Source of the DNA: Neorhizobium tomejilense
Lineage (GTDB): Bacteria > Pseudomonadota > Alphaproteobacteria > Rhizobiales > Rhizobiaceae
Assembly: GCA_002968845.1 (NCBI GenBank)
Contig: PVBG01000023.1
Coordinates: 1 to 64,000 of the forward strand
Direction: 5' to 3'
Length of the DNA stretch: 64,000 nt
In this document: positions 1 to 8,517 of the stretch, one piece after another
Layout of the letters: each line of letters starts with the position of its first letter
Position numbering within the stretch: position 1 is the first letter of the stretch
Made by a program: the position numbers and the translations under genes
Notes under the pieces: model-generated
What the model was told of the DNA's origin: nothing
Databases searched by the model: none
The model's input: the letters and a program-made list of their open reading frames with translations, nothing else

Positions 1-1219
1 CAGCAGGATTGAGCGCCCCTGCCCCTGGCACCGCCTGCCGATCCGGGCGGCTCAGCAATCCGTAACCGGCGAGCATCGTGGTAAGCGCCACCGCGCCGCC
101 GGCGACGGCGACCCAGAAGCCGTTGGAGGCGCCGTAGGCATCGATCGTCCAGCCGGCGAGCGAGGAGCCGGCGGCAAAGCCGATGCTGACGCCGGTCATC
201 GCATAGGTGATGCCTTCCGTGACCTGCGACGAGGGAACGATGCGCTCGATCAGGGTCATGGCGCTGATGAAGGTCGGCGAAATCGCGGCACCGGCGAGGA
301 AGATGACGGCCGTCAACGCCCAGAAGCTGCCGACGAAAGGCATGGGTAGCGTGGTGACGGCAGCGACCAGGCTCGCGAAGAGCAGCCGGCGGGCCAGCGA
401 CGACTTGAACTTGATGGCGCCGAAGACGAGGCCGACCACGAAGGAGCCGGCGGCATAGGCCGACAGGATGTAGCTGGCGGCACCCTTGTTGCCCAGCGCT
501 TCCGAGAAGGCGACGACCGAGACTTCCGCCGTGCCGAAAATGGTGCCCATGCCGGCAAAGACCACGACCAGGAACCACATGGGCAGCAGCCGCATGACTG
601 AACCGCCGCCTTTCATCCGCAGCGGATCGACTTTCGGCTCGGTCGACTTCTGGACCACGAACAGCGCCGTGCCGACGGCGAGGAAAGCGGCGGAAGCGAG
701 CACGCCGGCTTCCGGGAAGAGCGCGACGCTCAAACCGATGCCGAAGACCGGGCCGCAGATATAGACGAGCTCATCCATCACCGATTCGAAGGCGAAGGCG
801 GTGTGCAATTGCGGCCGGTCGCGATAGATTTCCGACCAGCGGGCGCGCACCAGCGCCATCATGCTCGGCATAAGCCCGGCGACGAACGCGAAGGCGAACA
901 GCGTCCAGTTCGGCCAGCGCATCCAGGCGGCGGCGGCGAGGCCGACAAGCGCCAGGAGGGTGATGATCGTGGTCGGCACTAGCACCGCCGACTGGCCCCG
1001 CGCATCCACCCAGCGCGACACCTGCGGGGAGATGAAGGCGTTGGCGAGTGCAAAGGTGGCCGAGACCGCGCCGGCCAGCCAATATTCGCCATGCGTCTGG
1101 GACAGCATGGCGACAAGGCCGATCGTCGTCATCGGCAGCGGCAGCCGCGCTACGAAAGCAGCGGCGGAAAAACCTTTGGTACCCGGCCTTGCGAATATTT
1201 CGCGATAGGGATTGGGCAT
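1..1219 (-). CDS. MFS efflux transporter (3' end outside window)
   Basis: The frame is open from the ATG at 1219 to the window edge, so the C-terminus is missing. The product starts MPNPYREIFARPG and runs as alternating hydrophobic helices and short charged loops typical of a 12-helix major facilitator. About 406 residues are visible. An AAGGAG ribosome site lies just before the ATG. It is divergent from a TetR gene, and the shared intergenic region carries three near-identical palindromes, so it is probably the efflux pump that regulator represses. The substrate cannot be read from the sequence. Confidence 0.85.
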   Translation of the reverse strand, partial: MPNPYREIFARPGTKGFSAAAFVARLPLPMTTIGLVAMLSQTHGEYWLAGAVSATFALANAFISPQVSRWVDARGQSAVLVPTTIITLLALVGLAAAAWMRWPNWTLFAFAFVAGLMPSMMALVRARWSEIYRDRPQLHTAFAFESVMDELVYICGPVFGIGLSVALFPEAGVLASAAFLAVGTALFVVQKSTEPKVDPLRMKGGGSVMRLLPMWFLVVVFAGMGTIFGTAEVSVVAFSEALGNKGAASYILSAYAAGSFVVGLVFGAIKFKSSLARRLLFASLVAAVTTLPMPFVGSFWALTAVIFLAGAAISPTFISAMTLIERIVPSSQVTEGITYAMTGVSIGFAAGSSLAGWTIDAYGASNGFWVAVAGGAVALTTMLAGYGLLSRPDRQAVPGAGALNPA

Positions 1220-1253
1220 AACCTGCTCCTTGGGTTATTTTGAATGAGGACTT

Positions 1254-1270
1254 ACATACGCCGCGTATGT
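1254..1270. promoter_or_regulatory. TetR-type operator 1
   Basis: A 17-bp inverted repeat, ACATACG-CCG-CGTATGT, with perfect 7-bp arms. It is the first of three copies in the 122-bp gap between the divergent MFS and TetR genes and lies 35 bp upstream of the MFS start. Confidence 0.75.
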
Positions 1271-1283
1271 GAGGTAAATAGTC

Positions 1284-1300
1284 GCATACGTTTCGTATGT
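1284..1300. promoter_or_regulatory. TetR-type operator 2
   Basis: GCATACG-TTT-CGTATGT: the same 7-3-7 palindrome with one arm mismatch, centred 30 bp from operator 1. Confidence 0.75.
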
Positions 1301-1306
1301 CAATTC

Positions 1307-1323
1307 ACATACGGCACGTATGC
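1307..1323. promoter_or_regulatory. TetR-type operator 3
   Basis: ACATACG-GCA-CGTATGC: third copy, centred 23 bp from operator 2 and 19 bp before the tetR ATG, so it is placed for autorepression. Confidence 0.75.
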
Positions 1324-1341
1324 GAATAATTCGGAGTCCGC

Positions 1342-1995
1342 ATGGCAGAGAAGATGGCAGACAAGATCGTCACCGAGATGGCTCCCGGCACGCCCCCGAG
1401 GAGCGCCGCCAGGCCGCGCAAGGAAATGATCGCCGAAACGAAGGCCAAGCTGATCGCCGCCGCACGGCATGCGTTTGCGCGCCAAGGTTATGCAGAAGCC
1501 TCGATGGACGATTTCACCGCCGGCGCCGGGCTGACGCGCGGGGCGCTCTACCACCACTTTGGCGACAAGAAGGGCCTGCTGATGGCGGTGGTCACGCAGA
1601 TCGACGCGGAAATATCCGATCGGCTCTGCGAGATCTCGAGCCGGGCCGACAATACCTGGCGCGGCTTCGTCGACGAATGCGTCGCCTATATCGAGATGTC
1701 GCTGGAGCCCGAAATCCAACGGATCATGCTGCTCGACGGACCGGCGGTGCTCGGCGACCCCTCGCAATGGCCGAGCCAGAGCGCCTGCATCCGCACCACC
1801 ACCGCAAGTATCCAGAAACTGATCGACGACGGCACGATCCGCCCCGTCGACGCCGAAGCCACCGCCCGCCTCGTCAACGGCGCGACCTTGAGTGCCGCAC
1901 TCTGGATCGCCAGTGCCGAGGACCCGAAAGCGGTGTCGAAAAAGGCGGTGGAGGCGTTTCTGACGCTGGTTTCGGGGTTGTTGGTGGAGAGGTGA
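1342..1995 (+). CDS. TetR/AcrR family transcriptional repressor
   Basis: The 217-residue product has an N-terminal TetR helix-turn-helix at about residues 33-80 (FARQGYAEASMDDF, then GLTRGALYHHFGDKKGL), the classic family signature, followed by a helical ligand domain. A second in-frame ATG four codons in (1354) is an alternative start; 1342 is preceded by a CGGAG. The gene is divergent from the MFS transporter at 1-1219, and three 17-bp palindromes sit between them. The inference is a local drug- or metabolite-responsive repressor of the pump and of itself; the inducer is unknown. Confidence 0.9.
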   Translation: MAEKMADKIVTEMAPGTPPRSAARPRKEMIAETKAKLIAAARHAFARQGYAEASMDDFTAGAGLTRGALYHHFGDKKGLLMAVVTQIDAEISDRLCEISSRADNTWRGFVDECVAYIEMSLEPEIQRIMLLDGPAVLGDPSQWPSQSACIRTTTASIQKLIDDGTIRPVDAEATARLVNGATLSAALWIASAEDPKAVSKKAVEAFLTLVSGLLVER

Positions 1996-2037
1996 AGTTG
2001 AGGCTCGCTCGTCAGGTCAGCGGGTTGAGCGAGCGGT

Positions 2038-2757
2038 TCATCGCCACCACGTCAGCATGGGTGGGGTTAGGCCAAGCGCCCCCATTTTGTCGGGCAACTG
2101 ATCGCGCTTCTTAGGTGCTTCGCCCTTCACCGCAGCGCCGAGAGCCTTGCGCATGGTGGCGGCGGGGTAGTCACAGCAATAGGCGGGCGTTGAAGGCTGC
2201 TGCCGCCATGATTCCGCCAGCGATCCGGCGTCAACCGGGTCAAAACCGATCTCATTGACGATACCCATGACAACCTGCTTGGCCGCGGCGTCGTCTCCCG
2301 CAACTGCCACAGCCAATCGACCGGCAGCGCCTTCTGGCCGACCGAGTTCCGACAGGGACTCGGCAAGGATATTGTTGAAGGCCTTGATTATCGGAAGGCC
2401 GAGTTGCTTTGACACCCACACGCTCTCCACCTCGCCTGCATCAAGGTCAGCAATCTGAGGGTCACGCATCCTCGGATAGTAGTTGCTAGTGTCAACGACA
2501 GGGACACTCCCAGGCACGTACTTGAAAAGGTCTTTTGGCAACTTCCCCAGGGCAGGGAGAGGGATGGACATGATGACCAAATCCGCGCCGGAGACGGCCC
2601 CGCGCACGTCCACCGCCGTGGCTCCCGCCTCGTCCGCGAATGGCTTCACATCGTCAACGCCCTTGGAGTTGGCGACCCTGACCTCATGCCCAGCAGATGT
2701 GAGCTTCCGAGCAAGCGTGCCACCGATGTTGCCAACACCGATAATGCCGATTTTCAT
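2038..2757 (-). CDS. NAD(P)-binding oxidoreductase, F420-dependent NADP reductase-like
   Basis: The 239-residue product begins MKIGIIGVGNIGGTLARKL, a Rossmann dinucleotide-binding motif (GxGxxG), followed by VRVANSKG and IMSIPLPAL segments as in the NADP oxidoreductase/F420-dependent family (6-phosphogluconate dehydrogenase-like N-terminal fold). Such proteins in non-methanogens usually act as NADP-dependent reductases of unknown substrate. It is divergent from an HxlR regulator 95 bp away, which probably controls it. The length is normal for the family and the frame is intact. Confidence 0.8.
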   Translation of the reverse strand: MKIGIIGVGNIGGTLARKLTSAGHEVRVANSKGVDDVKPFADEAGATAVDVRGAVSGADLVIMSIPLPALGKLPKDLFKYVPGSVPVVDTSNYYPRMRDPQIADLDAGEVESVWVSKQLGLPIIKAFNNILAESLSELGRPEGAAGRLAVAVAGDDAAAKQVVMGIVNEIGFDPVDAGSLAESWRQQPSTPAYCCDYPAATMRKALGAAVKGEAPKKRDQLPDKMGALGLTPPMLTWWR

Positions 2758-2827
2758 AGTGATTACTCCTGTTATTCAGCTCCCAAAGATAATACATACT
2801 GCGATATCAGCAAGAACGGACTGAAAA

Positions 2828-2840
2828 GTGGGTTACCCAC
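2828..2840. promoter_or_regulatory. Candidate HxlR operator palindrome
   Basis: GTGGGT-T-ACCCAC is a perfect 6-1-6 inverted repeat, 12 bp before the hxlR-type ATG, in the gap between divergent genes. Position and symmetry suggest a regulator site; there is only one copy. Confidence 0.4.
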
Positions 2841-2852
2841 CAAAAGGTAAGT

Positions 2853-3242
2853 ATGGCACAGGAACGCGAATGGAATTGCGGCGACCCGCAACAGCATCTT
2901 GTTTGGGCAGAAGCGACCACGGACGCCCTCCGAGTGTTGGAGGGCAAATGGAAGATCGTGATTATCTGCCAGTTGTTCGGTGCGAAGGAGCCCCTGCGCT
3001 TCTCGGAGCTTGAGAGGCGTGTGGAAGGCGTCAATCAGAAGATGCTCATCCAGCAACTGAAGGAGCTGGAGAAGGACGGGATAATTACCCGAACAGTCTA
3101 TCCGCAGGTACCTCCGAGGGTGGAATATGCGCTGACGGACCTGGGTAAGGCGCTTGGGCCAGCGATGGCAGAATTGATCGACTGGACCTATCTGCGTCGG
3201 GAAACGCTGGACCTATCAAGTTCAGCAAAACGGCCCTTATAA
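2853..3242 (+). CDS. HxlR family winged-helix regulator
   Basis: The 129-residue product carries the HxlR core: LEGKWKIVIICQLF at about residues 29-42, then RFSELERRVEGVNQKMLIQQLKELE and a VYPQVPPRVEYALT wing. The Cys at position 10 (WNCGDP) matches the N-terminal Cys that some family members use for redox or aldehyde sensing. It is divergent from the NAD(P)-oxidoreductase at 2038-2757, the usual arrangement for local redox control. The target and signal are inferred from position only. Confidence 0.9.
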   Translation: MAQEREWNCGDPQQHLVWAEATTDALRVLEGKWKIVIICQLFGAKEPLRFSELERRVEGVNQKMLIQQLKELEKDGIITRTVYPQVPPRVEYALTDLGKALGPAMAELIDWTYLRRETLDLSSSAKRPL

Positions 3243-3371
3243 GCGAGTTCTTGGATGTCCGCCGCGCGGATTTGACGATCCCCGGTGACCCCGTCGGAAA
3301 CGCACCCTTGAGCCTCATTCCTACAAGGGAAGGAGCTCTACGCATCGCATACAGCTCCCTCGCCTTCCCCC

Positions 3372-3728
3372 TTAGAGCGCCGCTACGCGCTTGGGCAGCA
3401 CAAGGTCACCCACGGTATAGGTGTGGAACTCGCTCTTCGAGACGCCTTCCAGCTTTCGAAACTTCTCGGCGAATACCGGGTCGGAGAAGAACTCGTCGAC
3501 ATTTCCGGCGGCCTGGATGGCTTCGATATTGACGACGGTCTGTCCGTCCGTGCTCTTCGCCAAGGTGCTCCACAGGAACCCATCTTTCCGTTCGGCCACA
3601 TAGTGGACGACATCCTGGATGATGGCGAACGCCTCCTCCTGCTTGCCGGGATGGGCGTGAATGACGTTGACGATGAATGTCGTAGGGACGGGCATCGGCG
3701 AGAAAGCGGCGGGAGAATTCGTTTCCAT
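3372..3728 (-). CDS. Antibiotic biosynthesis monooxygenase (ABM) domain protein
   Basis: 118 residues from the ATG at 3728, preceded by CGGAGA; a longer upstream frame has no ribosome site. The core FIVNVIHAHPGKQEEAF, then KDGFLWSTLAKSTDGQTVVNIEAI, matches the ferredoxin-like ABM fold used by small cofactor-independent monooxygenases and heme- or quinone-acting relatives. Chemistry cannot be assigned. It is divergent from a LysR gene, with a perfect 20-bp palindrome between them, so it is probably that regulator's target. Confidence 0.75.
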   Translation of the reverse strand: METNSPAAFSPMPVPTTFIVNVIHAHPGKQEEAFAIIQDVVHYVAERKDGFLWSTLAKSTDGQTVVNIEAIQAAGNVDEFFSDPVFAEKFRKLEGVSKSEFHTYTVGDLVLPKRVAAL

Positions 3729-3774
3729 GAGTGTCTCCGTTTGAAAATGCGGCTGGCAGCCGCGGCGACATCTG

Positions 3775-3794
3775 GATATCCGGCGACGGATATC
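3775..3794. promoter_or_regulatory. Candidate LysR operator, 20-bp palindrome
   Basis: GATATCCG-GCGA-CGGATATC has perfect 8-bp arms and contains T-N11-A spaced half-sites typical of LysR regulators. It lies between the divergent ABM gene and lysR. Confidence 0.7.
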
Positions 3795-3851
3795 GGATAA
3801 ACGAGCCCGTATTCTCATCACATCGGAATTTTGTTCCGCAATTGGATCGTC

Positions 3852-4739
3852 ATGGACAAGCTTGGAACGCTCGGAGTTTTCCTCCAGGTCGCGGAATGCG
3901 GAAGTTTTGTCGCGGCAGCCCACCGTCTGGGATTGTCCGGCTCGGCCGTGGGAAAGGCCATTTCACGGCTTGAAGACGAGATGGGCGTGCGGCTGTTCCA
4001 TCGCTCGACCCGCAGCATGGCTTTGACGGAAGAAGGCAGTTTCTTCCTCGATACCTGTCGGCGGATCCAATCCGAGTTCGACGCGGCCCGGGCGCAGTTG
4101 TCGAGGTCGCAGACGAGCCCGCGCGGACAACTTCGCGTCAGCCTTCCGCTCGCAGGCATGCTTTTGATGCCGACGATCTCGGCCTTCATGAAGGCATACC
4201 CGGAGATCAATCTCGATCTCGACTTCACTGATCGGCTGGTCGACGTCATCGAGGAAGGCTTCGATGCGGTGATCAGAACGGGCGAGGTCAGAGACACCCG
4301 GTTGATGAGCCGAAAGCTCGGGACCTTCAGGCACAGGATCGTCGCCGCACCCGGATATCTCGCCGCAAACGGTTGGCCGAAGGTTCCGGAAGACCTGCTC
4401 CGGCATCAGTGCCTTCACCACCGGTTCGCCAATTCCGGAACCCTTGAGCCTTGGCCGCTGGTTCGCGACGGACGCGAGGTGAAGATCGAACTTCCCGTGA
4501 CCACCGTTGCAAGCACGCTGGAACCCTTGATCTACCTGGCGGAACGATCCTTCGGCATTACCTGCCTTCCTCCATTCGCCGTGGCATCGGAACTGGCCGA
4601 GGGAAAGCTCGTTTCGCTGCTGGAAGAGTACATGGCCGAGACCGGGACATTCCGTGCCCTGTGGCCGACCAATCGATATCTCTCCCTCAAAGTCCGGGCT
4701 TTCGTCGATTACATGGCTGGCGAACTGTTCAAGGCGTGA
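3852..4739 (+). CDS. LysR family transcriptional regulator
   Basis: 295 residues from MDKLGTLGVFLQV. An in-frame ATG seven codons upstream is possible, but this start gives the normal LysR N-terminus. The winged HTH occupies residues ~1-60 (SFVAAAHRLGLSGSAVGKAIS, then LEDEMGVRLFHRSTR). The rest is the substrate-binding fold, including the RIRTGE-like segment VIRTGEVRDTRLMSRKLG typical of the CrgA/AaeR subgroup. It is divergent from the ABM protein with a strong palindrome between them. Effector unknown. Confidence 0.92.
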   Translation: MDKLGTLGVFLQVAECGSFVAAAHRLGLSGSAVGKAISRLEDEMGVRLFHRSTRSMALTEEGSFFLDTCRRIQSEFDAARAQLSRSQTSPRGQLRVSLPLAGMLLMPTISAFMKAYPEINLDLDFTDRLVDVIEEGFDAVIRTGEVRDTRLMSRKLGTFRHRIVAAPGYLAANGWPKVPEDLLRHQCLHHRFANSGTLEPWPLVRDGREVKIELPVTTVASTLEPLIYLAERSFGITCLPPFAVASELAEGKLVSLLEEYMAETGTFRALWPTNRYLSLKVRAFVDYMAGELFKA

Positions 4740-4904
4740 TTCATTGCTCCCAGCACCGTCCCACTCCCCCGCCCCACGCATGGCAGCTATTCGCAAAAGC
4801 AGGTTGTCCGGCCCCTTGCCGAACGGTCACAACGGGGTCATCACCATATGCTGCTCATGCGCCGGCCGGGTTTCCGGGCGGTTTCCCCGAAAGAGACTGC
4901 CTTC

Positions 4905-5852
4905 ATGACCCCTCGGTCCACCGGCCTCATCTGCGCCATCGCGGCGGTGACGATCTTTTCGATGCAGGACGGGATTTCCAAACATCTGGGCAGCGCCTAT
5001 CCGCCGATCTTCATCACCATGATCCGCTACTGGGCGTTCGCGGGCTTTGCGTTTGCTCTGGCCAGCCGCTCGGCCGGCGGGGTGAAGGTTGCGGCGAACG
5101 CCCGCCGACCCTGGCTGCAGGTTGCCCGCGGCGCGCTTTTGGCGGTTCAGATCGTCATCTCGATCTTCTCCTTCTCGCATGTCGGGCTCGCGGCCAGCCA
5201 CACGATGTTTGCGGCGACGCCATTGGTGGTCGCCTGTCTTTCGGTGCCGTTCCTCGGCGAAAAGGTCGGCTGGCGGCGGTGGACGGCGATCGGCATCGGC
5301 TTTGTCGGCATCCTTCTGATCGTCAACCCGCTCAACGCCACCTTCGACGCCCGGATCGTCATCCCGATGGTCGCGACGCTGATGTTCGGCCTCTATTCCG
5401 TCATGACCCGGCTTGCCAGCCGCACCGACACCTCCGACACGGCGTTTTTCTATACCGGCGTCGTCGGCGCGGTGACGATCACCATCGTCGGCCCGTTCTA
5501 CTGGACGCAGGTCACGCCCGCCGACTGGCTGTGGATGCTGGTGCTCTGCATCACCGGCATAAGCGGGCATTATCTTCTGATCCGCGCCTTCAACCTGCTC
5601 GATGCGGTGGTCGTGCAGCCGATGTCCTATATCCAGTCGGTGCTGGTCTGCCTGATCGGCGTCTTCGTGTTCGGCGAAGTGATGACCGCCAACATGATTC
5701 TCGGCGTCGCGATCGTCATCGGCGCCGGCATCTTCACCATCTGGCGCGAAGCCCGGCTCGGCCGCGCCGCCGGCGATCGACCCGCCGGGCACGCCGTAGG
5801 GCGGCCCGCCATCAATCCTGGTGATGGATTGATTGAGCAAAAGTTGTTTTAA
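4905..5852 (+). CDS. EamA/DMT family transporter
   Basis: 315 residues from MTPRSTGLICAI; the frame extends 19 codons further upstream, but this ATG has a GAAAGAGA ribosome site and begins at the first helix. Ten hydrophobic segments in two five-helix repeats fit the drug/metabolite superfamily, with FLGEKVGWRRWTAIGIGFVGILLI as a typical EamA stretch. It probably exports a small metabolite. The tail after ~residue 285 is polar. It is followed co-directionally by an MFS gene 52 bp on. Confidence 0.85.
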   Translation: MTPRSTGLICAIAAVTIFSMQDGISKHLGSAYPPIFITMIRYWAFAGFAFALASRSAGGVKVAANARRPWLQVARGALLAVQIVISIFSFSHVGLAASHTMFAATPLVVACLSVPFLGEKVGWRRWTAIGIGFVGILLIVNPLNATFDARIVIPMVATLMFGLYSVMTRLASRTDTSDTAFFYTGVVGAVTITIVGPFYWTQVTPADWLWMLVLCITGISGHYLLIRAFNLLDAVVVQPMSYIQSVLVCLIGVFVFGEVMTANMILGVAIVIGAGIFTIWREARLGRAAGDRPAGHAVGRPAINPGDGLIEQKLF

Positions 5853-5904
5853 GAACAGCGGCGCACGCGGTATGTTTTGCTCCTTGTGTTCGAGGAGATC
5901 TCCC

Positions 5905-7164
5905 ATGCCCACGTCCGCGTCGCCATCCGTGCTCCCCTCGAGGCCGAAGCCGGCTTCCATGCCCTGGCTGATCATCGTCGCCGGCGCCCTGATCGCCATG
6001 CTGACCTTCGGCCCGCGTTCCGCCATGGGCTTCTTCCAGCTTCCGATGCTCTCCGACACCGGCTGGGACCGGTCCACCTTCGGGCTCGCCATGGCGATCC
6101 AGAACCTCGCCTGGGGGCTCGGCCAGCCCTTCTTCGGGGCGCTTGCCGACAAATACGGCACAGGCCGCGTCCTCACCATGTCCGGCGTGCTCTATGCCGC
6201 CGGCCTCATCATCATGGCCAATGCCAACGCGCCGGTCTGGCTGCATATCGGCGGGGGCGTGCTGATCGGCCTGGCGATCGCCGCCGGCTCGTTCAGCGTC
6301 ATCCTCTCGGCCTTTGCCCGCAACGTGACGCCGGAGCAGCGCTCGATGGCGTTCGGCATCGGCACGGCCGCAGGCTCGGCCGGCATGTTCCTGTTTGCGC
6401 CGTTGAGCCAGGCGTTGATCAGCAATTTCGGCTGGTCCGACAGTCTGGTCTATCTGTCGGTGCTGATGCTGATCGTGCCGCTGCTCGCCTTTCCGTTGCG
6501 CGGCAATGCAAACTCGGGAAGCCAGTCGCACAGCCAGTTCCAGCAATCGGTCGGTGCGGCCCTGAAGGAAGCCTTCGCTCATCAGAGCTATCTGCTCCTG
6601 ACCGCCGGGTTCTTCGTCTGCGGTTTCCAGGTCGCCTTCATCACCGCGCATTTCCCGGCCTATCTCGGGGATATCGGCATCGCGCCCGCTTACGCGGTGA
6701 TCGCCATGGCGCTGATCGGCTTCTTCAACATCATCGGCTCGCTCGGCGCGGGCTTTATCGGCCAGCGGTATTCCAAACCCTATTTCCTCGCCTACATCTA
6801 TATCGCCCGGTCGATCGCAGTGACGGCCTTCCTCCTCCTGCCGCAAACGCCGACCTCGGTGATCGTGTTCGCGATCGTCATGGGGCTCCTGTGGCTCTCT
6901 ACCGTGCCCCCGACCAACGGGCTCGTCGCCATCATGTTCGGCACGCGCCATCTCGGGCTCTTGGGCGGCCTCGTCTTCCTGTCGCACCAGGTGGGCTCGT
7001 TCCTCGGCGTGTGGATGGGCGGTTATCTCTACGACCGTTTCGGCTCCTACGATCCGGTCTGGTGGCTCGGCGTGGCACTCGGCCTTTTTGCCGCCGTCGT
7101 GCATTGGCCGATACAGGAAAAGGCGGTGGACCGCGGGGTATTGCAGCCGCAGCCAGCGGAGTAA
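5905..7164 (+). CDS. MFS transporter, monocarboxylate/oxalate-formate type
   Basis: 419 residues from MPTSASPSV with a GAGGAG site 5-10 nt upstream. Twelve hydrophobic segments; the FGALADKYGTGRV loop between helices 2 and 3 is the MFS signature, and the MGFFQLPMLSDTGWDRSTFGLAMA N-terminal repeat resembles the MCT/OFA group. The substrate is unknown; organic-acid uptake or export is a guess from the subgroup. It lies behind the EamA gene and converges on recO with 13 bp between stops. Confidence 0.85.
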   Translation: MPTSASPSVLPSRPKPASMPWLIIVAGALIAMLTFGPRSAMGFFQLPMLSDTGWDRSTFGLAMAIQNLAWGLGQPFFGALADKYGTGRVLTMSGVLYAAGLIIMANANAPVWLHIGGGVLIGLAIAAGSFSVILSAFARNVTPEQRSMAFGIGTAAGSAGMFLFAPLSQALISNFGWSDSLVYLSVLMLIVPLLAFPLRGNANSGSQSHSQFQQSVGAALKEAFAHQSYLLLTAGFFVCGFQVAFITAHFPAYLGDIGIAPAYAVIAMALIGFFNIIGSLGAGFIGQRYSKPYFLAYIYIARSIAVTAFLLLPQTPTSVIVFAIVMGLLWLSTVPPTNGLVAIMFGTRHLGLLGGLVFLSHQVGSFLGVWMGGYLYDRFGSYDPVWWLGVALGLFAAVVHWPIQEKAVDRGVLQPQPAE

Positions 7165-7177
7165 TGGCGGGCAAGCC

Positions 7178-7930
7178 TTAGCTGGCCTGACGTTCCGCAT
7201 CCTTCGAAAGCGCCTTCAGCGCCGCCTGGACGAAACCGTCGCGGGCGGCGTTTTCCGTCAGGCCCCGGGGTTCGTAGACGTGGCGGTGCAGGAAATAACC
7301 GGTGAGCCGGAAGGCCTCCGCCATGCTGTCGCGGTCGGCCGCCGAAGCGGCGCCTTCTCCGAGGAACCCCGGCAAGGCCAGCATGCGGTCGGCATAAGGC
7401 GTACCAGCCTCGCGGGAAACGGCACGGCCGCTTTTCGGCGAGACGTAAACGAGGTTTTCCCGTCCGCCGGTCGCCGCGCATTCGGTGAGGTCGAGGCCGA
7501 AACCGAGGTCGTTCAGAACCGCGAGCTCGAAACGCACGAAAAGTTCGCCGGCATCGGCGGGATCGTCGAAGGCATCGAGGATGATGTCCAGCGCATCGAA
7601 GAGATGCGGATGCGGGTCGCGCTCGGGCAGCAGGCGCAGCAGCGCGCCCATCGCCTGGACGCCGTAGACGGCGGTCGCCGTCTCCATCAGCTTGGCGGCG
7701 CGCAGGCGGATCGGTTCCAGCTTGAACTCGCCGAGATGTTCGTCGAGCCGCGCGCGCCAGACCACGTCCACCCGGTTTCCGGCCTGCAGCACCGGCTGCA
7801 TCGCCCGCGAACGGCCGGAGCGGACGAGGCCCAGGTGCCTTCCGCGGTCACGGGTCATCAGCTCGGCGATGACGCTCGTCTCGCCGTGGCGCTTGACGCC
7901 TATGATGATCGCTTCGTCCTGCCACTGCAT
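7178..7930 (-). CDS. recO: DNA repair protein RecO
   Basis: 250 residues from MQWQDEAIIIGVKRHGETSVIAELMT, the standard alphaproteobacterial RecO start; the frame extends upstream without a ribosome site, whereas AAAGGAG precedes this ATG. The N-terminal OB fold and helical C-terminal domain are at the expected length. RecO works with RecF/RecR to load RecA on SSB-coated single-stranded DNA. It lies downstream of era in the acpS-lepB-rnc-era-recO order seen across Rhizobiales, though a PAS gene and a plus-strand gene intervene here. Confidence 0.93.
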   Translation of the reverse strand: MQWQDEAIIIGVKRHGETSVIAELMTRDRGRHLGLVRSGRSRAMQPVLQAGNRVDVVWRARLDEHLGEFKLEPIRLRAAKLMETATAVYGVQAMGALLRLLPERDPHPHLFDALDIILDAFDDPADAGELFVRFELAVLNDLGFGLDLTECAATGGRENLVYVSPKSGRAVSREAGTPYADRMLALPGFLGEGAASAADRDSMAEAFRLTGYFLHRHVYEPRGLTENAARDGFVQAALKALSKDAERQAS

Positions 7931-8118
7931 GTATCGGTTCAAGCTCCTTTCGAGCCGATTCAACAATAGAGCATAAGTCCTTCGGACTGAATCGGTTTCT
8001 GCTGTCGCGCGGTTGCGGCAAAGATGCATGTGCCCATGGGCTTGCCTGGAACAAATCGGCCTCCATTTGGATTCCTGTGCGAAATTCGCCACGTCAAATA
8101 CGACCCTTGGGAGTCCTC

Positions 8119-8508
8119 ATGAAATACGCCCTCCTCGCCGCCGCCCTTCTGGCCGTCTCGCCTGCCACCCTTTTCCCCTCGCCGGCCGCCGCGCAATCGC
8201 AGCAGCTCGAGCAGGCCTGCATCACGGTCGCCAAAAATTTCCTGCTGGTGCCGTCGATCAAGACGGGCATCGTCCAGTCCTTCCCGGAACTGGATCCGCC
8301 TGGCGCGCGGCTGACCTATTCCACCCGCGAGGACGCCAAGCCGACCGATTTCACCAACCAGATCGAGTGCGAGTTCGACAAGGGGCAGCCTCCCTTCCGC
8401 CTGCAGCGCTTCTGCATTTCCGAGACCTGCTACGGACCCAACGAGCAGGACCAGGACAACCGACGCCGCTACCAGGAGGTCAGGGCGCTGATGGACCGGC
8501 AGAAGTGA
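8119..8508 (+). CDS. Small secreted protein of unknown function
   Basis: 129 residues from MKYALLAAALLAVSP with a clear signal peptide ending near AAAQS (about residue 26). The mature part has four cysteines (QACITV, ECEFDK, RFCIS, ETCYG), so two periplasmic disulfides are likely. A GGGAG site precedes the ATG. It is divergent from recO and converges on the PAS gene. I do not recognise a domain. Confidence 0.65.
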   Translation: MKYALLAAALLAVSPATLFPSPAAAQSQQLEQACITVAKNFLLVPSIKTGIVQSFPELDPPGARLTYSTREDAKPTDFTNQIECEFDKGQPPFRLQRFCISETCYGPNEQDQDNRRRYQEVRALMDRQK

Positions 8509-8517
8509 CCGGCAGGC

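Noticed and set aside
4451..5824. 457-codon plus-strand ORF overlapping LysR and EamA genes
   Set aside because: Arg/His/Pro-rich out-of-frame shadow typical of high-GC DNA, covering two well supported genes in other frames.
4827..7200. Two long minus-strand ORFs (450 and 462 codons) opposite the EamA and MFS genes
   Set aside because: Low-complexity Asp/Arg/His-rich antisense shadows with no ribosome sites or domains.
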